From UBA4312 sp040266995 (GTDB lineage: Bacteria; Bacillota_I; Bacilli_A; Erysipelotrichales; Erysipelotrichaceae), in contig JAWRHV010000010.1 in assembly GCA_040266995.1 (NCBI GenBank), positions 1-64,000 on the forward strand: a stretch of 64,000 nucleotides of DNA, given 5' to 3'. Shown here in pieces: positions 50,665-60,752 of the stretch; the stretch's first letter is position 1; every line of letters starts with the position of its first letter. Below the pieces are notes generated by a model. That model saw only the letters and a list, made by a program, of their open reading frames with translations. It did no database searches and was not told where the DNA came from. The translations under genes and the position numbers were made by a program.

Positions 50665-51922
50665 ATCCTTCTTTTTTGTTCGGTAATGTTATCCGCACTT
50701 CATCAATACGATGTTTCTGTATTTTCATTACCTGTAAACGGATCCCGTTTTCCAAAACAATATAATCATTGATTTCCGGCAGTCGTTTTAACCGGTCAAT
50801 AACCAGACCACCAATCGAATCGTAGTTCTCACTGTCCAAATCCAGTCCCAGGGCATCGTTTAGATCATGCAGGCTGATATACCCTTTGACGTCATACACA
50901 CGCTGAGTGATCTTCTGAATATTGGTATCTTCATGGGCGTCATATTCATCCCGTACTTCCCCGACGATTTCCTCCAGAATATCCTCCAGTGTGATGATAC
51001 CGGACAATTCTCCGTATTCATCCAATACGATGGCCAAATTAAAGGTGGCCTCCTTCATTTCCAGCAACAAATCGGATACCAGCTTATTCTCATAGACAAA
51101 GAATACTTTTCGCAACATCCTGTTTAACTGAAAATGTTCAATATCCGTATGTAACAGTAGGTCTTTCATATTGATCATTCCGATGACATTATCCATCGAA
51201 CCTTGATAGATTGGAATCCGTGTATACTGCTCTTCTCTGAATATCGCAATCAGATCATCATAGGTCGAATCAACATCGGCCATAACGACATGTACGCGAG
51301 GCACCATGATGTCCTTTACTTTTACATCGCCAAAATCAAATACGTTATTGATCAGATCCTTTTCATCTTCTTCAATCACACCTTCTTCATGACTGACATC
51401 GACAATTGTCCGCAGTTCATTCTCTGTCATTGTCGGTGAAGAACCATCGATATCAATCCCAAAGCTGTTGAGAAGTACTGCGCTGATCGCATTGACAAAG
51501 AAAATGATCGGAGTCAATAGGATCATCAGGAAATGAATGATTGCCGCATATCGTAAAGCCAACGTATCCGCTTTTTGGGTAGCCATGGTTTTGGGGGTAA
51601 TCTCCCCAAAGATCAGGATTAGGATGGTTATGATAAAGGTTGCCACGCTGACTACAGCGCCCCCAAATGAATAGGCGATGGTCGTAGTGATACTTGCCGC
51701 AAACGTGTTCACAAGGTTGTTTCCAATCAGGATCGTACTTAACATCTTGGATTGATTATCCAACATATCCAGTACTGTCTTGGCATTTTTGTCTCCTTCT
51801 TCCATCAAGGTTCGCATACGGATCTTGTTGCAGGAAACCAAAGCTGTTTCTGCCGAGGAAAAAAAGCCGGACAAAAACAACAATAGGATTAACAAGATAC
51901 ATTGCTTCCAAAGACCGTTCAT
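50663..51922 (-). CDS. CorC/HlyC family (CNNM-CBS) transporter
   Basis: 419 residues. CNNM membrane domain (about 1-180) with LSGFFSSAETALVSCN and IFGEITPKTMA; two CBS domains (about 200-330; IMVPRVHVVMAD, LAIVLDEYGELSGIITLEDIL); C-terminal CorC_HlyC domain. Such proteins are proposed to export magnesium or other divalent cations. AAGGGGG precedes ATG 51922. The lipid kinase stop lies 1 base upstream of the start. Confidence 0.93.
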   Translation of the reverse strand: MNGLWKQCILLILLLFLSGFFSSAETALVSCNKIRMRTLMEEGDKNAKTVLDMLDNQSKMLSTILIGNNLVNTFAASITTTIAYSFGGAVVSVATFIITILILIFGEITPKTMATQKADTLALRYAAIIHFLMILLTPIIFFVNAISAVLLNSFGIDIDGSSPTMTENELRTIVDVSHEEGVIEEDEKDLINNVFDFGDVKVKDIMVPRVHVVMADVDSTYDDLIAIFREEQYTRIPIYQGSMDNVIGMINMKDLLLHTDIEHFQLNRMLRKVFFVYENKLVSDLLLEMKEATFNLAIVLDEYGELSGIITLEDILEEIVGEVRDEYDAHEDTNIQKITQRVYDVKGYISLHDLNDALGLDLDSENYDSIGGLVIDRLKRLPEINDYIVLENGIRLQVMKIQKHRIDEVRITLPNKKEG

Positions 51923-51923
51923 A

Positions 51924-52829
51924 TTATTCCCCCTTATTCGGCAGCACCAGATGGACTGCCCGCTCTACGATTTCAATTGTCGGATTTTTCAGTTCGCGGA
52001 TTTCTCCATCCAGATTCCCAAGAATGACCTGATTATTCGTATTTAAGTGGACCACCTTGGCTCTGTGCAAAGAAACCAGATTGGAAATCTGCACATGCTG
52101 GCCGCGTTCATACTTCTTCGCTAATTGTACGATCTGATACTTTTTCACGGGTTTGATCAAACAGACATCAATCATTCCATCATCGATCTTTGCCTGTGGA
52201 CAAGGTTGATACCCGCCTCCATAAAAACGTCCGTTACAAAAGACCACAAACATATAAGGCCGGATCGGAAAATGTGAATCATCCAGCTGTATATCATACG
52301 TCTGTTCCAAGGATTTCGTTAAGGAGATCAACATGCCCATATAATAAGGCGCAATTCCTTTCACCGGAAGTCGTTTTTTGATCTGATTGGAATAATCGGC
52401 CACAGATACATCAAATCCGAAAGAAACGGTATTGATGACATATTCCCCATTTACCTTTAATAAATCCGCATCCATCGTAAAGGGATCTTTATAGTTTGAA
52501 AGATCCAGGAAATCCTCTTGTGTCAGACCATCCAGACTCTTGATAAAATCGTTGCCGGTCCCGACGGGGATGATCGACAGCTGAACATGAGGGTATCCGG
52601 CGATTCCGTTTACAACTTCGTGCAAGATGCCATCGCCTCCACACGCAAAGATATGAACCAGCTGCTCTTCCATCAACGCATATTTTCGTGCAATCAGCTG
52701 GGCATGTCCGGCTTTTTTGGTCTTTTCTATGATGATCTGCTTTCCTTGAAAATTCTTTTTGACCTCCTGCATGAACCGGTATTGCTTATCCCGACTTATA
52801 TGTGGATTGATAATAAATACTTCCTTCAC
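51924..52829 (-). CDS. Diacylglycerol/lipid kinase of the YegS/DgkB family
   Basis: Phosphorylates a lipid such as diacylglycerol. 301 residues. ATP-binding motif FACGGDGILHEVVNGI (Gly-Gly-Asp-Gly at 64-67), IIPVGTGNDFIKSL, and the C-terminal beta domain with GGGYQPCPQAKIDDGMIDV carrying metal and catalytic aspartates. The usual GGDGT threonine is isoleucine. It follows miaA by 3 bases. Confidence 0.93.
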   Translation of the reverse strand: MKEVFIINPHISRDKQYRFMQEVKKNFQGKQIIIEKTKKAGHAQLIARKYALMEEQLVHIFACGGDGILHEVVNGIAGYPHVQLSIIPVGTGNDFIKSLDGLTQEDFLDLSNYKDPFTMDADLLKVNGEYVINTVSFGFDVSVADYSNQIKKRLPVKGIAPYYMGMLISLTKSLEQTYDIQLDDSHFPIRPYMFVVFCNGRFYGGGYQPCPQAKIDDGMIDVCLIKPVKKYQIVQLAKKYERGQHVQISNLVSLHRAKVVHLNTNNQVILGNLDGEIRELKNPTIEIVERAVHLVLPNKGE

Positions 52830-52832
52830 CGC

Positions 52833-53747
52833 TTACTCCTCCCGACAGGAAGATATCCACGCTTGAATATCCTCTTCGATTTTAGGATCATCCGGTTCAT
52901 ACCAATGGACATCCATTTGATTTCTAAACCAGGTGTATTGTCTTTTGGCGTATCTTCTTGAATTTGTCTTGATCTGTGTCCGGATCTCTTCTAAATTTTT
53001 TTCTTTTAAAAAGTACGCTTTAAATTCTTTATAGCCGATTCCCTGAAAGCTTGTGTACTCCCATGTCTTCGGATCGGCGAATAATGACTGTACTTCCTCA
53101 ACCAATCCGGCATCAAACATCCGGTCGACTCTCTGGTTGATCCGATCATGTAAAAGATCCCGGTCAACCGATAATCCCAGAAAAAAGATATCATAGATCG
53201 GCTCATGGTTTTGTTGCGCTTCCCGCTGTGTTTTATTCAGACCTTGGTGCGCAATCTGCAAAGCCCGTATCATTCGTTTCCGGTTATGGCTATGGATCTT
53301 CTGTGCGGATTGTGGATCTTGTTTGTTTAATAATTCATGAAGCTGGTCATTATTTAAGGTGTGTAAATACGCATCGTATTGGGTATCCGGCTGTTCCTCC
53401 TGGAAATCATAATCATATAAAGCCGCTTTTAAGTACAGACCGGTTCCCCCGCAAAGGATAGGAAACTTTCCTTTGTGTGTGATTGTTTCGATTGCCTGAC
53501 GGCATTTTTTTTGAAATACCTTCACATTGTATGGAATGTCATACGCCTGTTCATCCACCAGATAATGGACAATTCCGTCTTTTTCCTGTTCGGTTACCTT
53601 CGCTGTTCCGATATCCATCTTCTTATAAACCTGCATACTGTCACAGGAAACAATTTCCCCGTTCAATGCATGGGCAAGACGAATGGATAACGCTGTTTTC
53701 CCAATGCCGGTCGGTCCGACGATGGCCAGCACTTTCTGTTTAGCCAC
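52833..53747 (-). CDS. miaA: tRNA dimethylallyltransferase MiaA
   Basis: Adds a dimethylallyl group to A37 of tRNAs that read UNN codons. 304 residues from a GTG start at 53747, chosen because AAAGGA lies 8 bases upstream and GTGGCTAA overlaps the mutL stop; a longer frame to 53777 lies inside mutL. P-loop VGPTGIGKTALSIRLA, SCDSMQVYKKMDIGTAK and LCGGTGLYLKA are family signatures. Confidence 0.96.
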   Translation of the reverse strand: MAKQKVLAIVGPTGIGKTALSIRLAHALNGEIVSCDSMQVYKKMDIGTAKVTEQEKDGIVHYLVDEQAYDIPYNVKVFQKKCRQAIETITHKGKFPILCGGTGLYLKAALYDYDFQEEQPDTQYDAYLHTLNNDQLHELLNKQDPQSAQKIHSHNRKRMIRALQIAHQGLNKTQREAQQNHEPIYDIFFLGLSVDRDLLHDRINQRVDRMFDAGLVEEVQSLFADPKTWEYTSFQGIGYKEFKAYFLKEKNLEEIRTQIKTNSRRYAKRQYTWFRNQMDVHWYEPDDPKIEEDIQAWISSCREE

Positions 53748-55533
53748 GTTCAAATTCCTTTCGCAGGTCATTGTCACTTAACGTGATGACCGTAGGTCTT
53801 CCATGAGGACAATGATATGGCTGCCGGCATTTTTTCAAATCTTCGATAACCTGCCTCATCTCCTGCATGGTCAAAGGCCGATTAAAACGGATAGAAGAAT
53901 GACAGGCCATGGTCGCTAACATCTTCTTGCGCAATGCCGCCATATCCACATCCTGGTGCTGGCGGAAGTAATCCATCATATCCTGTAAAAAAGCATCCGC
54001 ATCTACGTTCTGAAACCAGAGCGGTACTTCTCTTAACAGAAAACGATCCGTACCAAACTCTTCGAAATGCAGACCAAAAAAGGATACCTTCTCGTTGATC
54101 GTTTGGATCTGTCCCATCAGATCGGAAGAAACATGGATCTGGATCGGGAGCATCAACGCCTGTTGTTGTGTTACCGGTTCTTTTAGTGTATCCACCAGCT
54201 GTTCATAATGATACCGCTCCTGGGCGGCATGCTGGTCGATGATCACCAATCCTTCCGGATTGGAGCATAAAATATAGGAATCATGCAATTGGGCCAGAAC
54301 CTGCAGATGATCAAAGAACGAAGGACCGTGATTGCTTTCTTTCACCATTTCTTCCGGCTGCCGTTCCGGCATCTGCCATACAGGCTGTGGTTCTGTTGCC
54401 TGGTATTGTTCAAAACTTTCCTGAATAACAGAATCCCGGTTGTTTGATTGTTCTACCGGATATGGGAACGAAATCGAAGACTGTGTATTGTAAAGCGTCT
54501 GCTGCTGATAAACCGGTGTGCTCGGTGCACGTTTGACTTCTACGGTTTTTAAAGCCGAACGCAATGTCTGTGTCAATGTTGTTTTGATCAATTCAACCAA
54601 TTGGCCTTGTTTGGACATACGCACTTCCCATTTATTCGGGTGTACATTGACATCCACAAGCTGGGTATCTACTTCAATCTGCATCACAACGATTGGAAAC
54701 CGATGCGGCGGCATAAAATCACTGTAAGCATCCACCATAGCTTTTTGGATGACATTGCTGCGAATGAGACGATCGTTCAATGTGATATACATAAAATACT
54801 TGGTTGCCCGGTTGATCTTTGGCTGCACCGCATAGCCGTGTATGCGATAATCTTCGTTGGCAGCTTCAAAGGCCAGCGCATTTTTGGCGACCTCCCGACC
54901 ATACATCTGGTAGAGTATTTCCTGTATATTTCCATTTCCGGATGTCTGAAATACCTTTTTATCCTCGTTATACAACACAAAACGAACGGATGGATGGCTT
55001 AATGCCATCCGGTTCACCAGATTGGCAATGACAGAAAACTCGTAGGATACGCTTTTCAAATGTTTGAAACGAGCTGGTGTTTTAATAAATAAACCGGATA
55101 CATCCACCGTCGTTCCTTTCGGACAAGATACGTTTTCCTGTGTCAGAAGCTGACCATAGTCATAAACGATCCGATATCCTGTCTGTCCATTGTTGGTTTC
55201 CAAAATGACATGAGCCACAGAAGCAATACTTGGCAAGGCTTCTCCCCGAAAGCCCATGGTCTGTATATTGAAAAGGTCTTCCTCGGTATACATTTTACTG
55301 GTCGCATGGCGCATAAAAGCCAACTGTGCATCTTCCGGATCCATGCCATCTCCATCATCACGTATAACGATTCGGTCGATTCCTCCTTGATACACCGCAA
55401 TTTCTATATTTCGGGCATGCGCATCGATACTGTTTTCCACACATTCTTTGACAATATTGGCTGGCCGGTCCACCACTTCTCCGGCAGCTATCATATTGGT
55501 CAAATGCTCGCTTAGGACATGTATTTTTGCCAT
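53740..55533 (-). CDS. mutL: DNA mismatch repair protein MutL
   Basis: 597 residues. GHKL ATPase N-terminus: AAGEVVDRPANIVKECVENS, DDGDGM and MGFRGEALPSIA. The C-terminal endonuclease domain has DQHAAQERYHYE, ATMACHSSIRFN and CPHGRPTVI, so this MutL should nick the new strand itself, as in species without MutH. AAGGAGG precedes ATG 55533. It follows mutS by 10 bases. Confidence 0.97.
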   Translation of the reverse strand: MAKIHVLSEHLTNMIAAGEVVDRPANIVKECVENSIDAHARNIEIAVYQGGIDRIVIRDDGDGMDPEDAQLAFMRHATSKMYTEEDLFNIQTMGFRGEALPSIASVAHVILETNNGQTGYRIVYDYGQLLTQENVSCPKGTTVDVSGLFIKTPARFKHLKSVSYEFSVIANLVNRMALSHPSVRFVLYNEDKKVFQTSGNGNIQEILYQMYGREVAKNALAFEAANEDYRIHGYAVQPKINRATKYFMYITLNDRLIRSNVIQKAMVDAYSDFMPPHRFPIVVMQIEVDTQLVDVNVHPNKWEVRMSKQGQLVELIKTTLTQTLRSALKTVEVKRAPSTPVYQQQTLYNTQSSISFPYPVEQSNNRDSVIQESFEQYQATEPQPVWQMPERQPEEMVKESNHGPSFFDHLQVLAQLHDSYILCSNPEGLVIIDQHAAQERYHYEQLVDTLKEPVTQQQALMLPIQIHVSSDLMGQIQTINEKVSFFGLHFEEFGTDRFLLREVPLWFQNVDADAFLQDMMDYFRQHQDVDMAALRKKMLATMACHSSIRFNRPLTMQEMRQVIEDLKKCRQPYHCPHGRPTVITLSDNDLRKEFERG

Positions 55534-55543
55534 GAACGCCTCC

Positions 55544-58069
55544 TTACTCTATTGTTTTTGATAATTTCTTTAATTCATATAAGAAGTCCAATGCTTCTCT
55601 TGGACTCATGGAATCGATATCCAGTTGCTGCAATCGCTCGACCAGTTCGGATTTCTCCGGCTGAACGGCATCCATCACAAATAGATTCGGCTGGTATCCG
55701 ATGCCACTGTGACTGCCTTCATAATCTTTTAACAGCTGGGAAGCCCGGTCCAGTACGACCTTTGGTAAATGCGCTAATCGGGCTACATTGATTCCGTAGG
55801 ATTTATCTGCTTTTCCGTCCACTACACGGTAACGGAATTCTATATCTTGTTTCTTCTCCTTCACATCCACATGTACATTATGGATCGTTGCGTGCTGCTG
55901 CTCCATATCTGTCAATTCATGATAATGCGTTGAAAAAAGTGTTTTGGCTTGGATTGCCGTATCGATGTATTCAATCATAGCTTGTGCCAAAGCCATGCCA
56001 TCATAGGTGGCTGTCCCTCTTCCAATCTCATCAAAAAGAATCAGAGAATTCTTTGTTGCATATCGTAGAGCTTCGTTGGCTTCCATCATTTCCACCATGA
56101 ATGTCGACTTGCCTGTCAATATATCATCGCTGGCCCCGATCCGGGTAAAGATACGATCAAAGATCGGTAACTCTGCTTCTTTAGCCGGTATAAAACTGCC
56201 AATCTGGGCCATGATCACCAACAAAGCATTTTGCCGCATATACGTAGATTTTCCACCCATATTCGGTCCGGTAATCATCTCTATATGCACTTTTTCATCC
56301 ATGATCCAGTTATTGGATACATATTTTGAGGTCTTCATCTGATCGTCCAGGATCGGATGTTTTCCTTCTATGATACGGATACTGGATTCCTTATGGAATG
56401 TTGGACAGATATATCCCTTATCCACAGCCAAAGTCGCCAGTGAAACCAATACATCAATGACAGCCAACGCTTTCGCGCAGGTGTGCAGATCAAAAAGACT
56501 GCTCTTTATGGTTTCCAGCAGTTCCTTGAATAAAGTCTGCTCCAGTTTGATCTTCTGTTCCTGTGCATGCAGGATCTGGTCTTCTTTTTCTTTTAATTCC
56601 GATGTGATAAAACGCGTCGCGTTAGCCAGCGTCTGTTTCGCATGATATCCGAACTCTTCCTTGATAGCGGAAAGATTTCCATTACGTACTTCAATATAAT
56701 AGCCAAATACTCGATTGTAGCCGATCTTCAAAGATTTAATGCCGGTTCTTTCTCTTTCTTTCGCCTCCAGCTGCAAGATATAATCTTTTCCTTGGTCAGC
56801 CATTTTACGAATTTTATCCAAATGTTGATTGTATCCCTCGGTAAACACATTTCCTTCTTTTAAAGACAAAGGAGGATTTTCCACGATGGCTCCTTCAATC
56901 TGGTTATATAGATCCTGGCAATCCGGTACTTCCTGAAATTCCGGATAACTATCCAAAGCCAAGGCAAGCTGAAGGATCGGCTTGGCGTGTTCCAAAGAGG
57001 TAACCAGCTGTAACACATCGCGTGGACTGGCATTGCCATAAGCCATACGACTGGCCAGTCTTTCCATATCGTATATATAAATCAGATGTTCTTTTAAGTT
57101 CTCCCGTAAGATAAAATCACTGATCAACGTAGAAACTGCCTTTTGTCTCTTTCCAATCTTATCGGCTTCGATCAATGGGGCTTCCAACCAGTTCTTCAAT
57201 GTCCGAGATCCCATAGCACTGCAACAATGATCCATAAAGGACCATAAACTCAAAGAACCTGTCGGATTGAATAAATCCAGATGTTTTTTTGATTCATAAT
57301 CTATGATCATCTGTTTCTTTTGATCCATGATCACAATGGGCATAAAATGCTCGATATGTTGTTTCTGGGTTTCCGTCAAATACCCCATCAACATAGCCAG
57401 ATTTTCTTTTAGGGCTTCTCCGGATCCATGTGGCAGTAAGTGTTCATCTTCTTTTTGAAGTTTCACTTTTTTCTGTCGGCTGACAAGATATGCATCCTTT
57501 TCCTCTAAAGCCCGGATCCATCGTTTATCCATCTTCATGGAACAAACAACTTCACTGACATTCTGTTCGATCAACGCTTTTTCCATGGCAATCAAGGAAC
57601 GTTCCACAGTCAGACTTTTTAGTTCACCGGTACTTAATTCACAAAACAAAATATTGATTTCCCAGCTTGTCATCACAACGCTGGCAAGATAGTTATTCAT
57701 TTTCGTATCGACGATCTCATCCATATATGTTCCCGGGGTGACGATCCGGATAATGCCTCTTTCTACAATACCCTTCGCTTCACTTGGGTCTTGAAGCTGT
57801 TCGCAGATAGAGACTTTATATCCTTTTTTGATCAGTCGCTGAATATATGTATTCGCTGCATGATGTGGAATACCGCACATAGGAACCCTCTGCCCGTCTC
57901 CGGCACTTTTTCCCGTGAGAACCAGATCCAGCTCCCGGCTGGCTGTCTGCGCATCCTCAAAAAACATCTCATAAAAATCGCCAACACGATAAAAGAGGAT
58001 GGAATCCTTGTTTCTTTCTTTTTCTTCTAAGTACTGCCGAATCATCGGCGTATAATTTTTATCTTTCAT
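55544..58069 (-). CDS. mutS: DNA mismatch repair protein MutS
   Basis: 841 residues, normal length. Mismatch-reading FYEMF motif with Phe32 and Glu34, clamp and core domains, then the ATPase with GPNMGGKSTYMRQN, ILFDEIGRGTATYDGMALA and FSTHYHEL. The ATG 58069 has no ribosome site; TATAAT ends seven bases upstream, so the mRNA is probably leaderless. It heads mutS-mutL-miaA-lipid kinase-CorC, and is divergent from rodA. Confidence 0.97.
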   Translation of the reverse strand: MKDKNYTPMIRQYLEEKERNKDSILFYRVGDFYEMFFEDAQTASRELDLVLTGKSAGDGQRVPMCGIPHHAANTYIQRLIKKGYKVSICEQLQDPSEAKGIVERGIIRIVTPGTYMDEIVDTKMNNYLASVVMTSWEINILFCELSTGELKSLTVERSLIAMEKALIEQNVSEVVCSMKMDKRWIRALEEKDAYLVSRQKKVKLQKEDEHLLPHGSGEALKENLAMLMGYLTETQKQHIEHFMPIVIMDQKKQMIIDYESKKHLDLFNPTGSLSLWSFMDHCCSAMGSRTLKNWLEAPLIEADKIGKRQKAVSTLISDFILRENLKEHLIYIYDMERLASRMAYGNASPRDVLQLVTSLEHAKPILQLALALDSYPEFQEVPDCQDLYNQIEGAIVENPPLSLKEGNVFTEGYNQHLDKIRKMADQGKDYILQLEAKERERTGIKSLKIGYNRVFGYYIEVRNGNLSAIKEEFGYHAKQTLANATRFITSELKEKEDQILHAQEQKIKLEQTLFKELLETIKSSLFDLHTCAKALAVIDVLVSLATLAVDKGYICPTFHKESSIRIIEGKHPILDDQMKTSKYVSNNWIMDEKVHIEMITGPNMGGKSTYMRQNALLVIMAQIGSFIPAKEAELPIFDRIFTRIGASDDILTGKSTFMVEMMEANEALRYATKNSLILFDEIGRGTATYDGMALAQAMIEYIDTAIQAKTLFSTHYHELTDMEQQHATIHNVHVDVKEKKQDIEFRYRVVDGKADKSYGINVARLAHLPKVVLDRASQLLKDYEGSHSGIGYQPNLFVMDAVQPEKSELVERLQQLDIDSMSPREALDFLYELKKLSKTIE

Positions 58070-58076
58070 CTAGGGT

Positions 58077-58082
58077 ATTATA
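58077..58082 (-). promoter_or_regulatory. -10 of mutS, adjacent to the start codon
   Basis: TATAAT on the minus strand with 7 bases between it and the ATG, which predicts a 5' leader of 0-1 base. Confidence 0.55.
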
Positions 58083-58114
58083 TCAAATTTTTCAGGCTTC
58101 TATTAGAAATATGA

Positions 58115-58120
58115 TATACT
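58115..58120 (+). promoter_or_regulatory. Extended -10 of rodA
   Basis: TGATATACT, 26 bases before the GTG start; no clear -35. Confidence 0.5.
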
Positions 58121-58146
58121 AATACAATCAAAGGGGGAATGGATCT

Positions 58147-59376
58147 GTGAAACGAACGATTACCATTCGCAATCGAACCTTCCAAATGGATTTTGGATTT
58201 ATCTTAATCCTTCTTTTAATGTGGTTTACCAGTATTTTCGCATTGTATAATGCGTTCAACTTGATCAAAGAAGGAAGCAGTTACTCATATATGATCCGCC
58301 AGAGTTTCTGGTACTTGATTGGATTCGCGACCGTATTTTTATTGACTTCGCTGCAAAACCGTTTTATCTATCGGTTTATGAAAGATGCCTATCGTTATCT
58401 GATGTATGCGTTATTATACTTATTCGCCTCTCGCATGACTGCCTCTTTTCTCGGCTTTACCTTGCCTTTGGCTCCACCAATCAACGGTGCCATTTCCTGG
58501 TTTATCATTCCTCTGTTGGGAAGTTTTCAGCCAAGTGAATTTATGAAGGTTGTATTGATCGTTTTGACCAGTCAGGCGATTACCGAGCATCAGAATAAAT
58601 ATCCGGATCCTACCGTTCGTGATGACCTGCGTCTGATCTTACGTGTTGCCCGCATCCTGGTCCCGCCACTGGTATTGATCTTTATGCAGCCGGATACCGG
58701 TGTTTGTATCATTATCTTCTTTACCATCTTTGTGATGCTGGTATGTTCCGGTCTTCGAAGAGGTTATGTTATTACCGCCTTTGTTTCCATAGCGGTTGTG
58801 GTAGGGGGTTTCTTCTATCTATATTTAAACCATCAGGAATTCCTCGCTTCCATCATATCGGCCTATCGTCTACAGAGAATCGAAGCCTGGCTGAATCCGG
58901 AAAGCTATATACGAGGAAGCTCCAACCAGCTGTATACAGCCCTTTTATCCTTAGGCAGTGCCGGATTAACCGGTTATGGTATGCAGGCGAATATCATATC
59001 CATTCCGGAGGCACACACAGACTTTATCTTTGCCGCTATCGGGCAATGTTTTGGTTTGGCAGGAACATCCGCTATCGTTCTGTTGTGTTTGATCCTGGAC
59101 TTGTATCTTTGTAAGATAGCATATAACACAAAGGATCGCACCGATCGTTTTATTGTGATCGGCGTTATTGCCATGTTGTTGTATCAGCAGATGCAGAATC
59201 TTTCCATGATCATTGGTTTATTACCGATTACAGGAATTACCCTTCCTTTAATCTCTTATGGAGGCAGTAGTATCCTTTCCTACTTTATCTCCTTTGCGAT
59301 CATCCTGAATATCTCGCCGGCAAAAAAAGAGGCGATTCATTTATTCAATCGCCGTCGTAAAACCAAACTAGTATAG
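58147..59376 (+). CDS. rodA: FtsW/RodA/SpoVE family peptidoglycan polymerase
   Basis: SEDS glycosyltransferase that polymerises lipid II during elongation or division; RodA is the more likely of the two but not certain. 409 residues with about ten helices. The conserved C-terminal motif PITGITLPLISYGGSS and the upstream QPSEFMKVVLI are present. The start is GTG 58147, set by AGGGGG; the ATG five bases after it runs at once into a stop. Confidence 0.92.
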   Translation: MKRTITIRNRTFQMDFGFILILLLMWFTSIFALYNAFNLIKEGSSYSYMIRQSFWYLIGFATVFLLTSLQNRFIYRFMKDAYRYLMYALLYLFASRMTASFLGFTLPLAPPINGAISWFIIPLLGSFQPSEFMKVVLIVLTSQAITEHQNKYPDPTVRDDLRLILRVARILVPPLVLIFMQPDTGVCIIIFFTIFVMLVCSGLRRGYVITAFVSIAVVVGGFFYLYLNHQEFLASIISAYRLQRIEAWLNPESYIRGSSNQLYTALLSLGSAGLTGYGMQANIISIPEAHTDFIFAAIGQCFGLAGTSAIVLLCLILDLYLCKIAYNTKDRTDRFIVIGVIAMLLYQQMQNLSMIIGLLPITGITLPLISYGGSSILSYFISFAIILNISPAKKEAIHLFNRRRKTKLV

Positions 59377-60141
59377 ATTCCGCAATCTTGTCAGATAAGA
59401 ATAAGTACGATATCGCGCAAATCGTACTTTTTTTGCGGATGCTTCAATATGTATTTTGGTAATATTTTTTAATTCTCTGCTTAAGTGATCATATATGGCA
59501 TAGACCGGGTTGCTGCTGGTAATCTTTATATCCAACTTTCGGTCGACACGCATGATATAAGGATTTCGTAAGGTTGAATGATTATGATGTGAGATTGGCA
59601 TAATTTCACATAACTGTAAAATCTGTAATCCGGAATCCACAACGGCACCCGATAATGCCCTGTTGGCTCCCGTAGATCCACACTGGGTACTGATACAAAT
59701 ACCGGAACCCGCTGTACTTTCAAAGAATTCTCCATCAATATAGATCATGAGATGAATGGTCTTCCCCATTCCGTCGATACGTATTTCATTAAAAGAATAA
59801 AAAGACTGATTGATTTCCGGCAGTTGGATCTCCAGCAACGGAAAGGATTCTATCACCGGTTCATTCTTTGTTACATCGTTAAGAAAGTTTTCCAATTCAC
59901 CATATGTATAATCCGTAAAGAACCCAAGCGTACCCGTATGAATTCCTACAAATTGCAGGTTGTCCAATTGATCCATATACATATGAATAGCTCGAAGCAT
60001 TGTTCCATCTCCGCCCACACATATCACAAGATCCGGATACTCTTCATCAAATCTCCATCCATTAAAACTCAGTCGCTGCCGTATCTGCTTTCCTACATTA
60101 GCAGAATACTTATCATCTCTTAACACAATCGTATATTTCAT
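59368..60141 (-). CDS. nadK: NAD kinase
   Basis: Phosphorylates NAD to NADP. 257 residues. Diacylglycerol-kinase-like fold with GGDGT at 43-47, GIHTGTLGFFTDY, NEIRIDG and the GSTGANRALSGAVV loop. Start ATG 60141 is favoured; a GTG at 60150 is an alternative. Its last 9 bases overlap the convergent rodA. Confidence 0.95.
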   Translation of the reverse strand: MKYTIVLRDDKYSANVGKQIRQRLSFNGWRFDEEYPDLVICVGGDGTMLRAIHMYMDQLDNLQFVGIHTGTLGFFTDYTYGELENFLNDVTKNEPVIESFPLLEIQLPEINQSFYSFNEIRIDGMGKTIHLMIYIDGEFFESTAGSGICISTQCGSTGANRALSGAVVDSGLQILQLCEIMPISHHNHSTLRNPYIMRVDRKLDIKITSSNPVYAIYDHLSRELKNITKIHIEASAKKVRFARYRTYSYLTRLRNLY

Positions 60142-60203
60142 AATTATCACTTCTCACGAAAATATTGTATCATATATAAGGGATAATAATTCAAGAGGTG
60201 CTT

Positions 60204-60752
60204 ATGTATAATCAAATCGAAAGAGAACTTAAAGTCTTGATATCAAAAGAACAATATGAAAAAATACTCCATTCCTATGAATTTTCAGATTCTTGGAAAC
60301 AAACAAATGTTTTTTATGACACCCATGATCGTCTGATCAAACAAAAAAATGGAGGACTACGAATTCGTACAATCGGTAATATACATATATTTACCTTAAA
60401 AATACGAACAGATGCCATTACGCATATTGAATTGGAAAAAGAAATACCTTGCGAACGCTTTGAAGACATTGATGATCCGAAAATCGATGCCTGGCTACAA
60501 AAATATGGAATCCCAAAAGATCTCCATCCTATCATGTCCTTTTCAACGATTCGTCAGACTATTAATTTTGAAAATGGTCAATTATGTGCCGATCATACAT
60601 TGTTTCCTTCCTTTGAAGATTATGAATTGGAATATGAATATACGAAAGAGCATGACGGCATCACTTTCTTTAATACTATATTAGAAACTCTGGGAATAAC
60701 GTATCAAAAAAACAGCCCCGGAAAGATTTCCAGAGCTTTTCATTACTTATAA
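60204..60752 (+). CDS. CYTH domain protein (triphosphate tunnel metalloenzyme)
   Basis: 182 residues. The ExExK motif at Glu6, Glu8 and Lys10 (IERELK) starts the tunnel; KQKNGGLRIRTIG and FTLKIRT add basic strands, and LCADHTLFPSFEDYELEYEY supplies acidic residues. Probably a triphosphatase. AGAGG precedes ATG 60204. Its stop overlaps the convergent coiled-coil gene by 6 bases. Confidence 0.93.
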   Translation: MYNQIERELKVLISKEQYEKILHSYEFSDSWKQTNVFYDTHDRLIKQKNGGLRIRTIGNIHIFTLKIRTDAITHIELEKEIPCERFEDIDDPKIDAWLQKYGIPKDLHPIMSFSTIRQTINFENGQLCADHTLFPSFEDYELEYEYTKEHDGITFFNTILETLGITYQKNSPGKISRAFHYL

